In this document: piece after piece, positions 16,625 through 26,233 of the stretch
How the letters are laid out: every line of letters starts with the position of its first letter
Position numbering within the stretch: the stretch's first letter is position 1
From: Synechococcus sp. BIOS-U3-1
GTDB taxonomy: Bacteria; Cyanobacteriota; Cyanobacteriia; PCC-6307; Cyanobiaceae
Reading direction: 5' to 3'
Assembly: GCF_014279975.1 (NCBI RefSeq)
Contig: NZ_CP047936.1
Location: 1,240,001 to 1,304,000, forward strand
Length of the DNA: 64,000 nucleotides
Made by a program: the position numbers and the translations under genes
The notes under the pieces: model-generated
Databases searched by the model: none
What the model saw: only the letters and a program-made list of their open reading frames with translations
Told to the model about the DNA's origin: nothing

Positions 16625-18148
16625 TTAGGGGCCAAGAAAAATCCGGTAGGCAGGGTTCGATGTTTCTTCCCAGCTCGGATAGCCCAGATCTTGCAGGACG
16701 GCCTGCCATGACTCGAGATCGTCGGGGCTCACCAGGACGCCGACCACAATCCGACCGACATCAGCACCATGATTCCGATAGTGAAAAATGCTGATGCTCC
16801 AGCTTGATTGGAGCGCATTGACAAAACGCATCAGTGCACCGGGACGTTCAGGGAACTCAAATCGATAAAGAAGCTCCTGAGTTGGCTCAGCCGATCTCTG
16901 CGGTAAACGGCCACCCACCATGTGACGCAAATGAACTTTCGCCAGTTCGTCGTCACTTAGGTCGAGGCATTCATATCCATTGCTACGAAGAGACGCCAAC
17001 AGATCAGAGCGGTCTTGGATATCTCGGACCTGAATACCCATGAAAATGTGGGCCTGGTCTCCGGCACCCATTCGATAGCTGAATTCAGTGAGGCTGCGCT
17101 TCTGAAGGAGTTCAGACAGCTTGCGCAAGCTCCCTGGCTGTTCTGGAATCTGCACGGCGAGCATGGCCTCACGCTCCTCACCGAGCTCGGCCCGTTCCGC
17201 AACAAATCTCAGACGATTGAAGTTCATGTTGGCGCCGCATGCGATCGCAACAAGTTGCTTGTTGTTTAATTGCCGCCTTGAGACATCCGCTTTCAGACCT
17301 GCAACAGCCAGGGCTCCGGCCGGTTCAAGGATGGATCGAGTGTCTTCAAAGACATCTTTAATTGATGCGCAAATCTCATCGGTGCTCACTGTGACGATGG
17401 CATCTACATATTTCTGGGCCAGTTGAAAGGTGTGTTCTCCCACCTCTCGTACAGCCACACCATCCGCGAACAATCCCACCTGCGGAAGGCGAATCCTTTC
17501 ACCGGCTTCAAGAGACAGCGTCATTGCAGCAGCGTCATGGGGTTCAACCCCAATGACTTCAATGTCAGGCCAGAGGCTTTTGACATAAGCAGCCACCCCA
17601 CCGATGAGGCCACCACCGCCAATGGCCACATAAATGGCATCTGGGGGTTGTTGGCTCTGGCGCAGGATTTCCATCCCAACAGTTCCCTGACCAGCAATCA
17701 CCTCCGGATCATCAAAAGGATGGATGAAACAGAGCCCCTCCCTTTCGCTTCGTCTTCGGGCCTCCGCGTAGGCCTCGTCATAGGTCTCTCCGTGAAGGAT
17801 GACCTCGCCGCCAAGCTGTCGAACCGCCTCAACCTTCACGCTGGGTGTGGTGATCGGCATCACGATCACGGCTCTGCACTGCAGATGGGCCGCACTGAGT
17901 GCAACTCCCTGGGCATGGTTTCCTGCGCTTGAGGCGATCACACCGCGTGAACGTTCCTCGTCCGAAAGTTGAGCCATGCGGTTGTAGGCACCACGCAGCT
18001 TGAAGGAAAAGACCGGTTGTAGGTCCTCACGTTTGAGCCAAATCTGATTGTTCAGACGCCGGCTGAGATTGGTCGCTAACTCGAGCGGGCTTTCGCGGGC
18101 GACGTCGTAAACCCTCGCGCGCAGGATCCTCTGCAGGTAATCATCCAT
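16625..18148 (-). CDS. ilvA: Threonine ammonia-lyase, biosynthetic
   Basis: A 507-residue enzyme from the ATG at 18148 ([15 protein letters not shown]). The PLP domain has the lysine motif [13 protein letters not shown], the glycine-rich [11 protein letters not shown] loop and the phosphate loop GGGGLIGG. From about residue 325 it carries two ACT-like regulatory domains ([14 protein letters not shown] and [14 protein letters not shown]), the long form inhibited by isoleucine and activated by valine. It deaminates threonine to 2-oxobutyrate for isoleucine synthesis. Divergent from dxs with 77 bases between the starts. Confidence 0.95.
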   Translation of the reverse strand: MDDYLQRILRARVYDVARESPLELATNLSRRLNNQIWLKREDLQPVFSFKLRGAYNRMAQLSDEERSRGVIASSAGNHAQGVALSAAHLQCRAVIVMPITTPSVKVEAVRQLGGEVILHGETYDEAYAEARRRSEREGLCFIHPFDDPEVIAGQGTVGMEILRQSQQPPDAIYVAIGGGGLIGGVAAYVKSLWPDIEVIGVEPHDAAAMTLSLEAGERIRLPQVGLFADGVAVREVGEHTFQLAQKYVDAIVTVSTDEICASIKDVFEDTRSILEPAGALAVAGLKADVSRRQLNNKQLVAIACGANMNFNRLRFVAERAELGEEREAMLAVQIPEQPGSLRKLSELLQKRSLTEFSYRMGAGDQAHIFMGIQVRDIQDRSDLLASLRSNGYECLDLSDDELAKVHLRHMVGGRLPQRSAEPTQELLYRFEFPERPGALMRFVNALQSSWSISIFHYRNHGADVGRIVVGVLVSPDDLESWQAVLQDLGYPSWEETSNPAYRIFLGP

Positions 18149-18225
18149 CGGATCAGTCTGCCAACCAGAGGCTTTCACGGGCGGCTGGCACGCCTCGTAG
18201 ATTGACTCAATCTGCCGGGAGGCTC

Positions 18226-20169
18226 ATGCACCTGAGCGATCTATCGCATCCCAATCAGCTGCATGGTCTATCCGTAGCCGAGCTTGAAGACGTCGCTGCA
18301 CAGATTCGGCAGCGCCATCTGGAAGTGGTCTCCAATAGCGGTGGGCATTTGGGTCCTGGCCTTGGAGTTGTTGAGCTCACACTCGCCCTCTACCAAACAC
18401 TGGATCTTGATCGTGATCGCGTGGTCTGGGACGTCGGTCATCAGGCTTATCCCCACAAGCTGATCACTGGTCGCTACGCCGATTTCGATTCACTCAGGCA
18501 GAAGTCAGGCGTTGCCGGATATCTCAAGCGATCCGAGAGCACATTCGATCATTTCGGCGCTGGTCATGCCAGTACGTCTATCTCAGCTGCTCTGGGAATG
18601 GCCATGGCCCGAGATCGTCTCGGCCAGGATCACAAATGCGTTGCGGTGATCGGTGATGGAGCCCTCACCGGTGGAATGGCCTTGGAGGCCATCAACCATG
18701 CAGGACATATGCCCAACACACCTTTGCTGGTGGTGCTTAACGACAATGACATGTCCATTTCCCCACCAGTCGGGGCTCTTTCAAGCCATCTGAACCGGAT
18801 GAGGCTCAGCCCTCCGATGCAGTTTTTGTCAGGGAGCGTGGAAGAAAGCATGCGCCATCTCCCATTCATGGGTGGTGATCTTCCGGCTGAACTCAACCGG
18901 CTCAAAGGCAGCATGCGTCGTCTGGCGGTGCCCAAGGTCGGTGCGGTTTTTGAAGAGCTTGGATTCACTTACATGGGGCCAGTTGATGGTCACGACATTG
19001 CCGAAATGATGAGAACGTTTCAGGCTGCTCACCGTGTTGGTGGTCCAGTGCTGGTGCATGTGCTCACCACTAAGGGCAAGGGTTATCCCTATGCGGAGGC
19101 CGATCAGGTGGGCTATCACGCCCAGTCGGCATTTGATCTCAACACCGGCAAAGCCCGCCCGAGCAAAACTCCCAAACCGCCCAGTTACAGCAAGGTTTTT
19201 GGACAGACTCTTGTCAAAATCTGCGAACAGAATCCCCGCGTTGTTGGAATCACAGCGGCCATGGCGACCGGTACTGGCCTTGACCTTCTTCAGAAGGCCT
19301 TGCCAGATCAATACATCGACGTGGGCATTGCTGAGCAACATGCGGTGACCCTGGCTGCGGGTATGGCATCCGACGGTCTTCGCCCCGTTGTGGCCATCTA
19401 CAGCACATTCCTGCAAAGGGCTTTCGACCAGTTAATCCACGATGTGGGGATTCAGAAACTGCCGGTCACTTTCGTGCTGGACCGCGCTGGCATCGTCGGT
19501 GCCGATGGGCCGACCCACCAAGGCCAATACGACATCAGCTATATGCGTGCCATCCCCAACTTCACGGTCATGGCGCCCAAGGATGAGGCTGAACTTCAAC
19601 GCATGTTGGTCAGCTCTCTTAAGCACGATGGGCCTTGCGCAATCCGGATTCCAAGGGGCCCTGGGGAAGGCGTTCCATTGATGGAAGAGGGATGGGAACC
19701 GTTACCGATTGGTTGTGGCGAAGTTCTCCGTTCCGGAGATGACTTGGTGATCGTGGCCTATGGAGCCATGAATGCCAAAGCGATGGCGACGTCAGAGATC
19801 CTGGCTGCCCAAGGTATTCAGTCCACAGTCGTCAATGCTCGATTCCTCAGACCTCTCGACACAGCTTTGCTACATCCACTGGTCCAGCGCATCGGTCGTG
19901 TCGTGACCATGGAAGAAGCATCCTTGGAGGGTGGATTCGGTTCCGCGGTGATTGAATCCCTTCAGGAATCTGATCTCCATCTGCCTGTCATGAGGCTGGG
20001 AATCCCCGATGTGCTGGTGGACCATGCAACGCCACAGCAAAGTTTCGAATCACTAGGTCTGCTTCCTGATCAGATGGCTCAGAGAATCAACGAGCGATTC
20101 AACTTCATCACCACGAAGGTTCATAACACCTCTGAAGCAGGTGTTGAAAGTCCCGCGGTCCCTAGCTGA
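18226..20169 (+). CDS. dxs: 1-Deoxy-D-xylulose-5-phosphate synthase
   Basis: A 647-residue Dxs. I choose the ATG at 18226 ([16 protein letters not shown]) because GGGAGG lies 5 bases upstream; the earlier TTG at 18202 adds 8 unneeded residues. The thiamine-diphosphate motif runs from GDGALTGG to [11 protein letters not shown], the substrate histidine lies in GHAS, and a pyrimidine domain with [10 protein letters not shown] and a C-terminal transketolase domain follow. It condenses pyruvate with glyceraldehyde-3-phosphate, the first step of the MEP isoprenoid pathway feeding carotenoids, phytol and quinones. Confidence 0.97.
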   Translation: MHLSDLSHPNQLHGLSVAELEDVAAQIRQRHLEVVSNSGGHLGPGLGVVELTLALYQTLDLDRDRVVWDVGHQAYPHKLITGRYADFDSLRQKSGVAGYLKRSESTFDHFGAGHASTSISAALGMAMARDRLGQDHKCVAVIGDGALTGGMALEAINHAGHMPNTPLLVVLNDNDMSISPPVGALSSHLNRMRLSPPMQFLSGSVEESMRHLPFMGGDLPAELNRLKGSMRRLAVPKVGAVFEELGFTYMGPVDGHDIAEMMRTFQAAHRVGGPVLVHVLTTKGKGYPYAEADQVGYHAQSAFDLNTGKARPSKTPKPPSYSKVFGQTLVKICEQNPRVVGITAAMATGTGLDLLQKALPDQYIDVGIAEQHAVTLAAGMASDGLRPVVAIYSTFLQRAFDQLIHDVGIQKLPVTFVLDRAGIVGADGPTHQGQYDISYMRAIPNFTVMAPKDEAELQRMLVSSLKHDGPCAIRIPRGPGEGVPLMEEGWEPLPIGCGEVLRSGDDLVIVAYGAMNAKAMATSEILAAQGIQSTVVNARFLRPLDTALLHPLVQRIGRVVTMEEASLEGGFGSAVIESLQESDLHLPVMRLGIPDVLVDHATPQQSFESLGLLPDQMAQRINERFNFITTKVHNTSEAGVESPAVPS

Positions 20170-20176
20170 ACGATTC

Positions 20177-20205
20177 AAAAGGGGTGCTCTCGCCACCCCT
20201 TCATG
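20177..20205. terminator. Bidirectional terminator between dxs and psaK
   Basis: An 8-bp stem AAGGGGTG / CACCCCTT with a 7-base loop lies between the convergent stops of dxs and psaK. On the minus strand it is followed by TTTTG. It probably stops transcription from both sides. Confidence 0.6.
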
Positions 20206-20229
20206 TTGATTCTTCAGTTCAGAGTCGTT

Positions 20230-20502
20230 TTAAAGCACTCCACGGGTTGCCAAGCCGAGGATGGCACCCATGCCAATGACGTGTCCGAGACTTGTTGTGG
20301 CCAGCAGAGAGGCATGGCTCATGCCACCGAAAAATGACGGGTTGGGCAATTGGGCTCCCTCATTGGGGTATTTGATCGCAGCTTTGCCGATAGCGATAGC
20401 AAGTACGTTGCAAGCGATCATCACAAGCCCCACCTTTGGAGACCAGGTAACCGTGGCAGGAGCAATGGCCAGAAGAGGAGCGAGCATGAAGAACAGAGGC
20501 AA
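20230..20502 (-). CDS. psaK: Photosystem I reaction centre subunit PsaK
   Basis: A 90-residue protein with two hydrophobic segments (residues ~5-32 and ~62-88). It contains WSPKVGLVMIACNVLAIAIGKAAI, the loop PNEGAQLPNPSFFGGMS and a second helix LLATTSLGHVIGMGAILGL. The NEG..LP loop between helices and the GHxxG second helix are the PsaK signature. A start at the second methionine (MLAPLL) is possible. PsaK sits at the edge of PSI near PsaA and is involved in antenna coupling. Convergent with dxs; promoter probably in the short gap to the DUF3593 gene. Confidence 0.92.
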   Translation of the reverse strand: MPLFFMLAPLLAIAPATVTWSPKVGLVMIACNVLAIAIGKAAIKYPNEGAQLPNPSFFGGMSHASLLATTSLGHVIGMGAILGLATRGVL

Positions 20503-20554
20503 CGATTTATCTTCCAGCCTTTAAGCACACACGCCTAACACTTGTAAAAGTTGT

Positions 20555-20845
20555 TCATCGCAGTACTTTTTGATACCCAATCAGTCCTGCCACGATCACG
20601 GCGTTGCTCAGCGTCAGGAAAGCTTCAGCTCCTCCATGCAGGGGATCAATGGCCACCAGCTCACTCCCAAATTGCAGATCAGCAATCAAAGCTGCTGCAA
20701 TGGTCATCCCGACAAACAACAGCGTGAGCTGAAAGCCACGACGACTGAGAGCGGGAAGCAATCGACGTTGTCCTAGGTAATAGAGAAAAATCAGATAGGG
20801 AAACAGGGAGAGTGCGAACAACGGTGATGGATCGAAGTCAGGCAT
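20555..20845 (-). CDS. DUF3593 family membrane protein
   Basis: A 96-residue protein with three hydrophobic stretches. The blocks DPSPLFALSLFPYLIFLYYLG and GAEAFLTLSNAVIVAGLIGY fit DUF3593, a family of oxygenic phototrophs with plastid-targeted plant relatives. The start shares one base with the stop of the DUF2499 gene (TGATG), so translation is coupled. This DUF2499-DUF3593 arrangement suggests the two act together in a membrane, but the role is not known. Confidence 0.82.
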   Translation of the reverse strand: MPDFDPSPLFALSLFPYLIFLYYLGQRRLLPALSRRGFQLTLLFVGMTIAAALIADLQFGSELVAIDPLHGGAEAFLTLSNAVIVAGLIGYQKVLR

Positions 20846-21153
20846 CAGAGCTGATCCTCAAAGTTTGTTGGCGCTTTGATTGACCATGCGGCCCAGGCCA
20901 GCATGGCGTTGCCGATCAAGGTGAATGATGCCTGGAGCGTCACTAGCCAGCGCAACTCTTCAGCGTTGTCGTAGAGGTGCCATGTGCACGCTGCCATTGC
21001 ACTCACCAAAGCAGGAAGCATCGCCCAGGCGATTCGCTGAGTGGATGCTTCCTGACCAACGGGCTTGTATTGATGAATCAGCACGATGGCTATCAGCCAT
21101 TCAGCCACGGAGGCCCAATGAATCCACCACGTCCCTAGCGATAGCGCGTGCAT
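20845..21153 (-). CDS. DUF2499 family membrane protein
   Basis: A 102-residue protein starting MHALSLGTWWIHWASVAEWL, with three hydrophobic segments and the WHLYDNAEELRWLVTLQA block. The histidine- and tryptophan-rich opening (TWWIHWASVAEW) and the CTWHLYDN motif fit DUF2499, restricted to cyanobacteria and plastid-bearing eukaryotes. Conserved histidines within predicted helices could bind pigment or metal, which is speculation. It overlaps the following DUF3593 gene by one base and lies upstream of psaK on the same strand. Confidence 0.82.
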   Translation of the reverse strand: MHALSLGTWWIHWASVAEWLIAIVLIHQYKPVGQEASTQRIAWAMLPALVSAMAACTWHLYDNAEELRWLVTLQASFTLIGNAMLAWAAWSIKAPTNFEDQL

Positions 21154-21225
21154 TTCATTTCAATGGCGTGGCCCACCGTAACGGTTGAAGACTTGGATAA
21201 TGATCGGATCAACTGCTGATTGCTG

Positions 21226-22305
21226 GTGAAGGGGCTTCGCAGTGGGCGGAAGTTGAGAGTGCTGCTCTGTGGTTATTACGGCGAGCACAATCTCGGTGAC
21301 GATGCTCTGCTTCAAGTGTTGGTGTCGCAGATTCCCTCTAATTGGGACCCCGTGGTGACAGCCAATGATTCAGCCGCTGTTCACACTTTGGTTCCCAGGG
21401 TGTCGACCGTGAATCGTCGATCACTGTTGGAAACCATTCAAGCCCTGAACCACGTTGATGCTCTGGTTCTTGGTGGAGGCAGTTTGCTTCAGGACGGAAC
21501 AAGTTTTAAAAGCCTTGTTTATTACCTTGTTCTTCTCTGGATTGCCCGTTTCAAGCGCATTCCAATCCTGCTCTGGGGTCAGGGACTGGGTCCACTGCAG
21601 CGTCGATTCAGCCGTGTCTTGGTGAGGCAAACACTCGCTGGAGTCAGGGCTGTGTCTTGGAGAGATCCCGGTTCGATGGGTTTGGCACAACGCTGGGACC
21701 TCAACATTCCCATGGTGATGGCACCTGATCCTGTTTGGCGTCATCCCTCGCCACGGTGGACTGGTGGAGACCGGCTAATCCTCTGCTGGAGACCCACTCC
21801 TCTATTGGACAGCAAGGGTTGGAGTGTTCTGCTTGAGGCCGTTGATCGATTGAGTTCCAATGGATGTTATGAGGTGATCTGGCTGGCCTTCCATGCAGAC
21901 CAGGATGCAGCGCTGTGGACTGAACTTCAGAGTCGTGAACTGGTTCCTGAGCGATTGTGTCGGCGCTCCGTTCAAATGCAGGCTGAGTCTCTTGAACAGG
22001 TCCAGCTGTTGTTTAGTGAAGCTGCTCTAGTCATCGCAATGCGTCTGCATGCCTTGATTCTTGCGGCTACTGCAGGTTGTCCCAGCGCGGCGCTGAGTTA
22101 TGACCCCAAAGTGAAGGCCGCAGCGCAGCTTGCGGCCTTGCCATGGGTGGATCTGCACAATCAGCTCAACGCTGATCAGTTGAACCATCAATGGCACCTA
22201 GCTATCACAGCTCAACCTGTTGACTCACAAATCGACCAATTAAAGTGTGATGCGCAGGTTCACGAGACCATGCTTGTTGAGGAACTCGAAAAACTATCGG
22301 CTTAA
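21226..22305 (+). CDS. csaB: Polysaccharide pyruvyl transferase CsaB
   Basis: A 359-residue protein from a GTG at 21226; a TTG at 21220 adds two residues. The opening LRVLLCGYYGEHNLGDDALL, the LVLGGGSLLQDGTS and LLWGQGLGPL motifs and a late VIAMRLHALILAA block are the CsaB/pyruvyl-transferase (GT-B-like) signature. CsaB transfers a ketal pyruvate from PEP to a cell-wall glycan, in Gram-positives the S-layer anchor; the cyanobacterial acceptor is uncertain. The 3' end overlaps the convergent ggtA gene by 12 bases. Confidence 0.9.
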   Translation: MKGLRSGRKLRVLLCGYYGEHNLGDDALLQVLVSQIPSNWDPVVTANDSAAVHTLVPRVSTVNRRSLLETIQALNHVDALVLGGGSLLQDGTSFKSLVYYLVLLWIARFKRIPILLWGQGLGPLQRRFSRVLVRQTLAGVRAVSWRDPGSMGLAQRWDLNIPMVMAPDPVWRHPSPRWTGGDRLILCWRPTPLLDSKGWSVLLEAVDRLSSNGCYEVIWLAFHADQDAALWTELQSRELVPERLCRRSVQMQAESLEQVQLLFSEAALVIAMRLHALILAATAGCPSAALSYDPKVKAAAQLAALPWVDLHNQLNADQLNHQWHLAITAQPVDSQIDQLKCDAQVHETMLVEELEKLSA

Positions 22306-23268
22306 TCGAAGACCTGTTTCAGCATTGAATAGGATTTCTTCTTCAGATCGCCATGTCAATCTGATCTGTTCTGGAATGGTCTGTTCTGGTGGTGCCATCA
22401 TTCGAATCACTCCTTGTTTTGTTTCCAGGAACAACAATTGAGAATTGCCAAGCCATTCTCTCGATTGAAGCTTGCCTGATAATCCTGAATCAGAAAAACG
22501 AATGGATTCTGGTCTCACGCCACGTAAATGACCGGACTCGTCGTGAAGACAATTGATTTGAGGTCGACCGATAAATCGAGCAACGAAAAGGCTGCAAGGA
22601 TTGTGATAAAGATTATATGGAGTATCGATCTGTTCGATTTTTCCCTCATGAAGCACAGCGATCCGTTGTGCCATTGCCATGGCTTCATGTTGGTCATGAG
22701 TCACATAGATGGTTGGTTTTCTTTGCTCTAAGACAAGTCTGCGAAGTTCGGGACGAATATCTTCCCTTAGTTGTGCATCCAGATTGCTCATCGGTTCATC
22801 AAGAAGATAAACGTCAGGCTCTCTGAGCAGTGCCCGAGCTAAAGCAACTCTTTGACGCTGTCCACCTGAGAGCTCAGCAGGGCGGTTGTTGGCACGATTC
22901 CAAAGTTGCACAAGCTCAAGAACCTGTCTGATTTTCGATGTTCTCTCGCGCTTTGATACGCCACGAATTCGCAAACCAAGTTCGAGGTTTTCAAATACAT
23001 TCAAGTGCGGAAGCAGTGCATAGCTTTGAAAAACCATTCCAACATTTCGCTCGGCAGGTGACAGAGTTGTGATGTCACGACCACTGACGTGAATGGAGCC
23101 CGTACTGACAGGATCCAGCCCGGCAATTAAGCGCAATGTTGTGCTTTTCCCGCAACCACTGGGTCCAACGAGAGCGAGACATTCATTGTCTGCGACCGAC
23201 ATCGTCAAGTTTTCAACAATCCATTGGTTGTTGATACTTCGACCGACCTGCTTAAGTTCAAGTGTCAT
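22294..23268 (-). CDS. ggtA: Glucosylglycerol-type ABC transporter ATPase
   Basis: A 324-residue ATPase with Walker [10 protein letters not shown] (~35-43), Q-loop VFQSYALLPH, signature LSGGQRQR, Walker B VYLLDEPMSNLD and the switch VTHDQHEAMAMA. The C-terminal ~90 residues form the regulatory/TOBE-like part of sugar (MalK-type) ATPases. It overlaps ggtD by 4 bases and belongs to ggpS-ggtB-ggtC-ggtD-ggtA. The Ggt system known from Synechocystis takes up glucosylglycerol, sucrose and trehalose and recovers leaked osmolyte. Assignment as GgtA rests on the context with ggpS. Confidence 0.9.
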   Translation of the reverse strand: MTLELKQVGRSINNQWIVENLTMSVADNECLALVGPSGCGKSTTLRLIAGLDPVSTGSIHVSGRDITTLSPAERNVGMVFQSYALLPHLNVFENLELGLRIRGVSKRERTSKIRQVLELVQLWNRANNRPAELSGGQRQRVALARALLREPDVYLLDEPMSNLDAQLREDIRPELRRLVLEQRKPTIYVTHDQHEAMAMAQRIAVLHEGKIEQIDTPYNLYHNPCSLFVARFIGRPQINCLHDESGHLRGVRPESIRFSDSGLSGKLQSREWLGNSQLLFLETKQGVIRMMAPPEQTIPEQIRLTWRSEEEILFNAETGLRLSR

Positions 23269-24080
23269 CCCTTAACAGCTCCAGTGGTTAAGCCTGAAAC
23301 AATCGCTTTCTGGAAAACCATCACCAAAATGATGAGGGGGATTGACCCAATCACTGTAGCTGCTGCATAAGGGCCGTAAGGAACTGAATGAATGGAAGAG
23401 CCAGCAATTCTTGCCATCGCTACTGGAAGTGTCAATTGATCTGAGTCGCTGATCCAAGTGAGTGCGATTGGGTATTCATTCCACGAGAACAGAAAAACAA
23501 GAATCGCTGTGCTGGCAATGGCTGGAGAGATCAGCGGAAGCAAGACCCAACGAAACCGTTGAAGAACGCTTAATCCTTCAACTCTGGCAGCATCCTCGAG
23601 CTCTGGAGGAAGATCAGAAAATGCATTGGTGAGCAAGAGAACCGCCAGGGGTTGCGATAGCGCTGCATAGGGAATCGCAAGTGCAATCAGACTATTTCCC
23701 AGTTGAAGATATCGGGCGATTTCTAGCAGTGCTAAAAAGAGCAGGACATAGGGGAATAATGCGCAACCAATCAACAGACATTTGATTAATAGTGCACTAC
23801 GTTGCCCAAGTTTGCTAAGGCTATAACTAGCAGGAATCGCCAATATAAGTGTAAATACTGTAGACACACTGCCTGCAAAAAAACTATTAAAGAGATAGTG
23901 AATGAAAGATGGATTACTGTTCAGAACACTTTCATAATGAGCGAGTGTCCAGCGCTGATCAAGTGAAGCAAATGGGGTGACGAGTGCTTGATCAGTACAA
24001 AATGAGGTGTAAAGCTGCCAGGCCAAAGGGCCAAGTGACCAGATCAATAGAGCGATAATTACGAATCGTGCTGCTTTCAT
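23265..24080 (-). CDS. ggtD: Glucosylglycerol ABC transporter permease
   Basis: A 271-residue inner-membrane permease from the ATG at 24080 (MKAARFVIIALLIWS). It has about six transmembrane segments. The cytoplasmic EAA loop reads ELEDAARVEGLSVLQRFRWVLLPLISPAI, the contact site for the ATPase, as in MalG-type permeases. The start overlaps the ggtC stop as ATGA and the end overlaps the ggtA start by 4 bases, so all three are translationally coupled. Longer starts upstream would run through ggtC and are rejected. Confidence 0.9.
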   Translation of the reverse strand: MKAARFVIIALLIWSLGPLAWQLYTSFCTDQALVTPFASLDQRWTLAHYESVLNSNPSFIHYLFNSFFAGSVSTVFTLILAIPASYSLSKLGQRSALLIKCLLIGCALFPYVLLFLALLEIARYLQLGNSLIALAIPYAALSQPLAVLLLTNAFSDLPPELEDAARVEGLSVLQRFRWVLLPLISPAIASTAILVFLFSWNEYPIALTWISDSDQLTLPVAMARIAGSSIHSVPYGPYAAATVIGSIPLIILVMVFQKAIVSGLTTGAVKG

Positions 24081-24952
24081 TTTGCGTAGGCTCCTGCAGC
24101 CCGATTTCGCACCAACGTGATCACGAGCCATGCAATCAAAATCAGTGAACTGAGAATCACGAAGCTGCCAATCATGATGGTGGCGCTGTATCCAAAGTCA
24201 AGAAAACGTAGAGCGTTCCAATAGGCATAGAGAGCAATGCTTTCCGTGCTGCTGGCAGGACCGCCTCCCGTCATCACCTGCACCAGATCAAAGACTCCGA
24301 AGGCCTGAGCAAGACGGAACACCAGTGCAAGGCCCATGTAAGGAAGCAGCAGAGGAATCGTGATACGACGCAAGCAAATCCAGGAACTTGCTCCTTCCAG
24401 TTTTGCGGCTTCGTAGAGATCAGAAGGAATGGTCTGCAGGCCAGCAAGCAGAATCAGTGCCACGAACGGCGTTGTTTTCCAGATGTCCGCGTAGACGGTA
24501 GTAATCCATGCAATCGATGGTTCTCCAAGAGCATTGAGCGATCGTCCCAATGCCGATTGCATCAGTCGGTCAATGGGGCCATAGGGGGTATTAAAGATCC
24601 ATCTCCAGCCAAGAGCCATCACTGTTGTAGGTAAGGCCCATGGAATTAATGAGGATGATCTGATCAGGGCTCGCTTTCGCAATGGCTGATTGAGAATCAA
24701 GGCAATGATCAAGCCGAGTACGATTTCAGCCGTTACTGAGACAAAGGCGAAGCGGAGCGTCTGGAGTAGGTCTTGCCAGTAGCGGCCGTCATGAATGAAC
24801 CGCTGCCAGTTGGCACCCTGATTGGGGATGGCCATCAAACCCGTCATCACGGAATCGGCATGGAAGCTGAGCCATCCGTAGCGAAAGAGCGGCAGTGCAA
24901 ATACCGAAATCAGCAAGAGCAGGGATGGAATCAGTAAGAGGAGCAAAGGCAT
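24077..24952 (-). CDS. ggtC: Glucosylglycerol ABC transporter permease
   Basis: A 291-residue MalF-type permease with six hydrophobic segments. The EAA loop is DLYEAAKLEGASSWICLRRITIPLL near residue 200. It pairs with GgtD to form the channel. The start shares one base with the ggtB stop, and its own stop overlaps ggtD by 4. Position between the binding protein and second permease matches the ggtBCD order known in Synechocystis. Confidence 0.9.
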   Translation of the reverse strand: MPLLLLLIPSLLLLISVFALPLFRYGWLSFHADSVMTGLMAIPNQGANWQRFIHDGRYWQDLLQTLRFAFVSVTAEIVLGLIIALILNQPLRKRALIRSSSLIPWALPTTVMALGWRWIFNTPYGPIDRLMQSALGRSLNALGEPSIAWITTVYADIWKTTPFVALILLAGLQTIPSDLYEAAKLEGASSWICLRRITIPLLLPYMGLALVFRLAQAFGVFDLVQVMTGGGPASSTESIALYAYWNALRFLDFGYSATIMIGSFVILSSLILIAWLVITLVRNRAAGAYAK

Positions 24953-26229
24953 CAGGGCGCTGCTCCTGCTGCTTCAAGCACTTGACTCGTTGATCGCTCT
25001 GCTTGTTGCATTCCTGCTGTAGGGGAAGTCATGCCTGTGAGTGTTCCACTTAATTTTCGCTGCAAAACATCACTCACCTGCGCGTAAAGTGGAGTCTCTG
25101 GTCTGGAGCGGGCATAGGACAAAGCTTGACCAATGGCTTGCAGGGATGGATGCGTTTTCAACAAGTTCTGATCATTGAAGATCACTCTCTGAGTTGGTGT
25201 ATAGCCGTATTGACGATATAGATACCGCTGAGATTCCTCACTAGTGAGATATTTAAATGCTTTAACGGTTGACTCAGGATTTGCAGACCCCTTTAAAAGA
25301 CTCAGTCCCCAACTTCCTAAGGTTGCTGCAGGTTGATGACCCGTTTGAGCCACCATCGGGGCGATGCCAACCTTATTTTTAACCTGACTGTCATTTTTTT
25401 GTAATTCAGCCCATGCGTAGGGCCAGTTGCGCATGAAAGCCGCCTGACCAGACTTGAAGCTCTGTAATGTCTCAGACTCGGAGAAGTTGGTGACAGCTCG
25501 TGGACTAATTCCTCGTTGGATCAGGCTATCGAGCCATTGCGCAGCAGCAACTCCTGCTGATTCATCGAGTCCGATTCTTCCAGTTTCCGGTGAAAACCAT
25601 TCACCACCGAAACCGTCAATAATCTCTAGAAATACACAACTTAATCCTTCATATTGCCTGCCTTGCCATACATATCCATAGGGAATGCTGCCGCTTGATT
25701 GGAGTTTTTGGCTGATGCTCTCGAGTTCTTGTGGAGTCCGAGGGGGCTCATTCATTAGATCTGTGCGCCAATAGAGAAGGCCAATATCTGCATTCAGTGG
25801 CCAGCGCATCAGAGAGTCCTGATAGTGGTTTCCTTTGCTGGCACCTGCCGCGAGAGCATTCAGATCTTCCTCAGTGAAATATCTGTCAAGCGGTTCGAGC
25901 CAGCCCGCCTTTGCATATTTCGGCACCCAGGTCACGTCCATCAGCAGTCCGTCAAATGGTGTATCACCCAATAAAAGACTGCTGATTGCCAAGTCTGAGA
26001 TTGCCTCAGTTTCCATAGGGCCTCTGATCACATTGAGATGAATACGACCCTGGTGTTGTTGATTAAAACTTTTAACTAGTTCTACGGTTGAATCAGCAAA
26101 AGGTGCCGGCATCAATATCGAGACATGGTCTGGTTGTCTTGCAACAACGGAAAGATCAATCAGACTGCTGGCAATGATGACGATGGAGACCATCAACAAC
26201 CTGAATAATCTCCTCCTGATCCAGAGCAT
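24952..26229 (-). CDS. ggtB: Glucosylglycerol ABC transporter substrate-binding protein
   Basis: A 425-residue family-1 solute-binding protein from the ATG at 26229 (MLWIRRRLFRLLMVSIV). An N-terminal hydrophobic segment (residues ~6-30) has no lipobox cysteine, so it acts as a signal peptide or membrane anchor. The mature part has the sugar-binding-protein layout, including DVTWVPKYAKAGWLEPLD, RWPLNADIGLLYWRTDL and GSWGLSLLKGSANPE. It lies 4 bases after ggpS. The protein captures glucosylglycerol-like solutes in the periplasm. Confidence 0.9.
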   Translation of the reverse strand: MLWIRRRLFRLLMVSIVIIASSLIDLSVVARQPDHVSILMPAPFADSTVELVKSFNQQHQGRIHLNVIRGPMETEAISDLAISSLLLGDTPFDGLLMDVTWVPKYAKAGWLEPLDRYFTEEDLNALAAGASKGNHYQDSLMRWPLNADIGLLYWRTDLMNEPPRTPQELESISQKLQSSGSIPYGYVWQGRQYEGLSCVFLEIIDGFGGEWFSPETGRIGLDESAGVAAAQWLDSLIQRGISPRAVTNFSESETLQSFKSGQAAFMRNWPYAWAELQKNDSQVKNKVGIAPMVAQTGHQPAATLGSWGLSLLKGSANPESTVKAFKYLTSEESQRYLYRQYGYTPTQRVIFNDQNLLKTHPSLQAIGQALSYARSRPETPLYAQVSDVLQRKLSGTLTGMTSPTAGMQQAERSTSQVLEAAGAAP

Positions 26230-26233
26230 GGCT

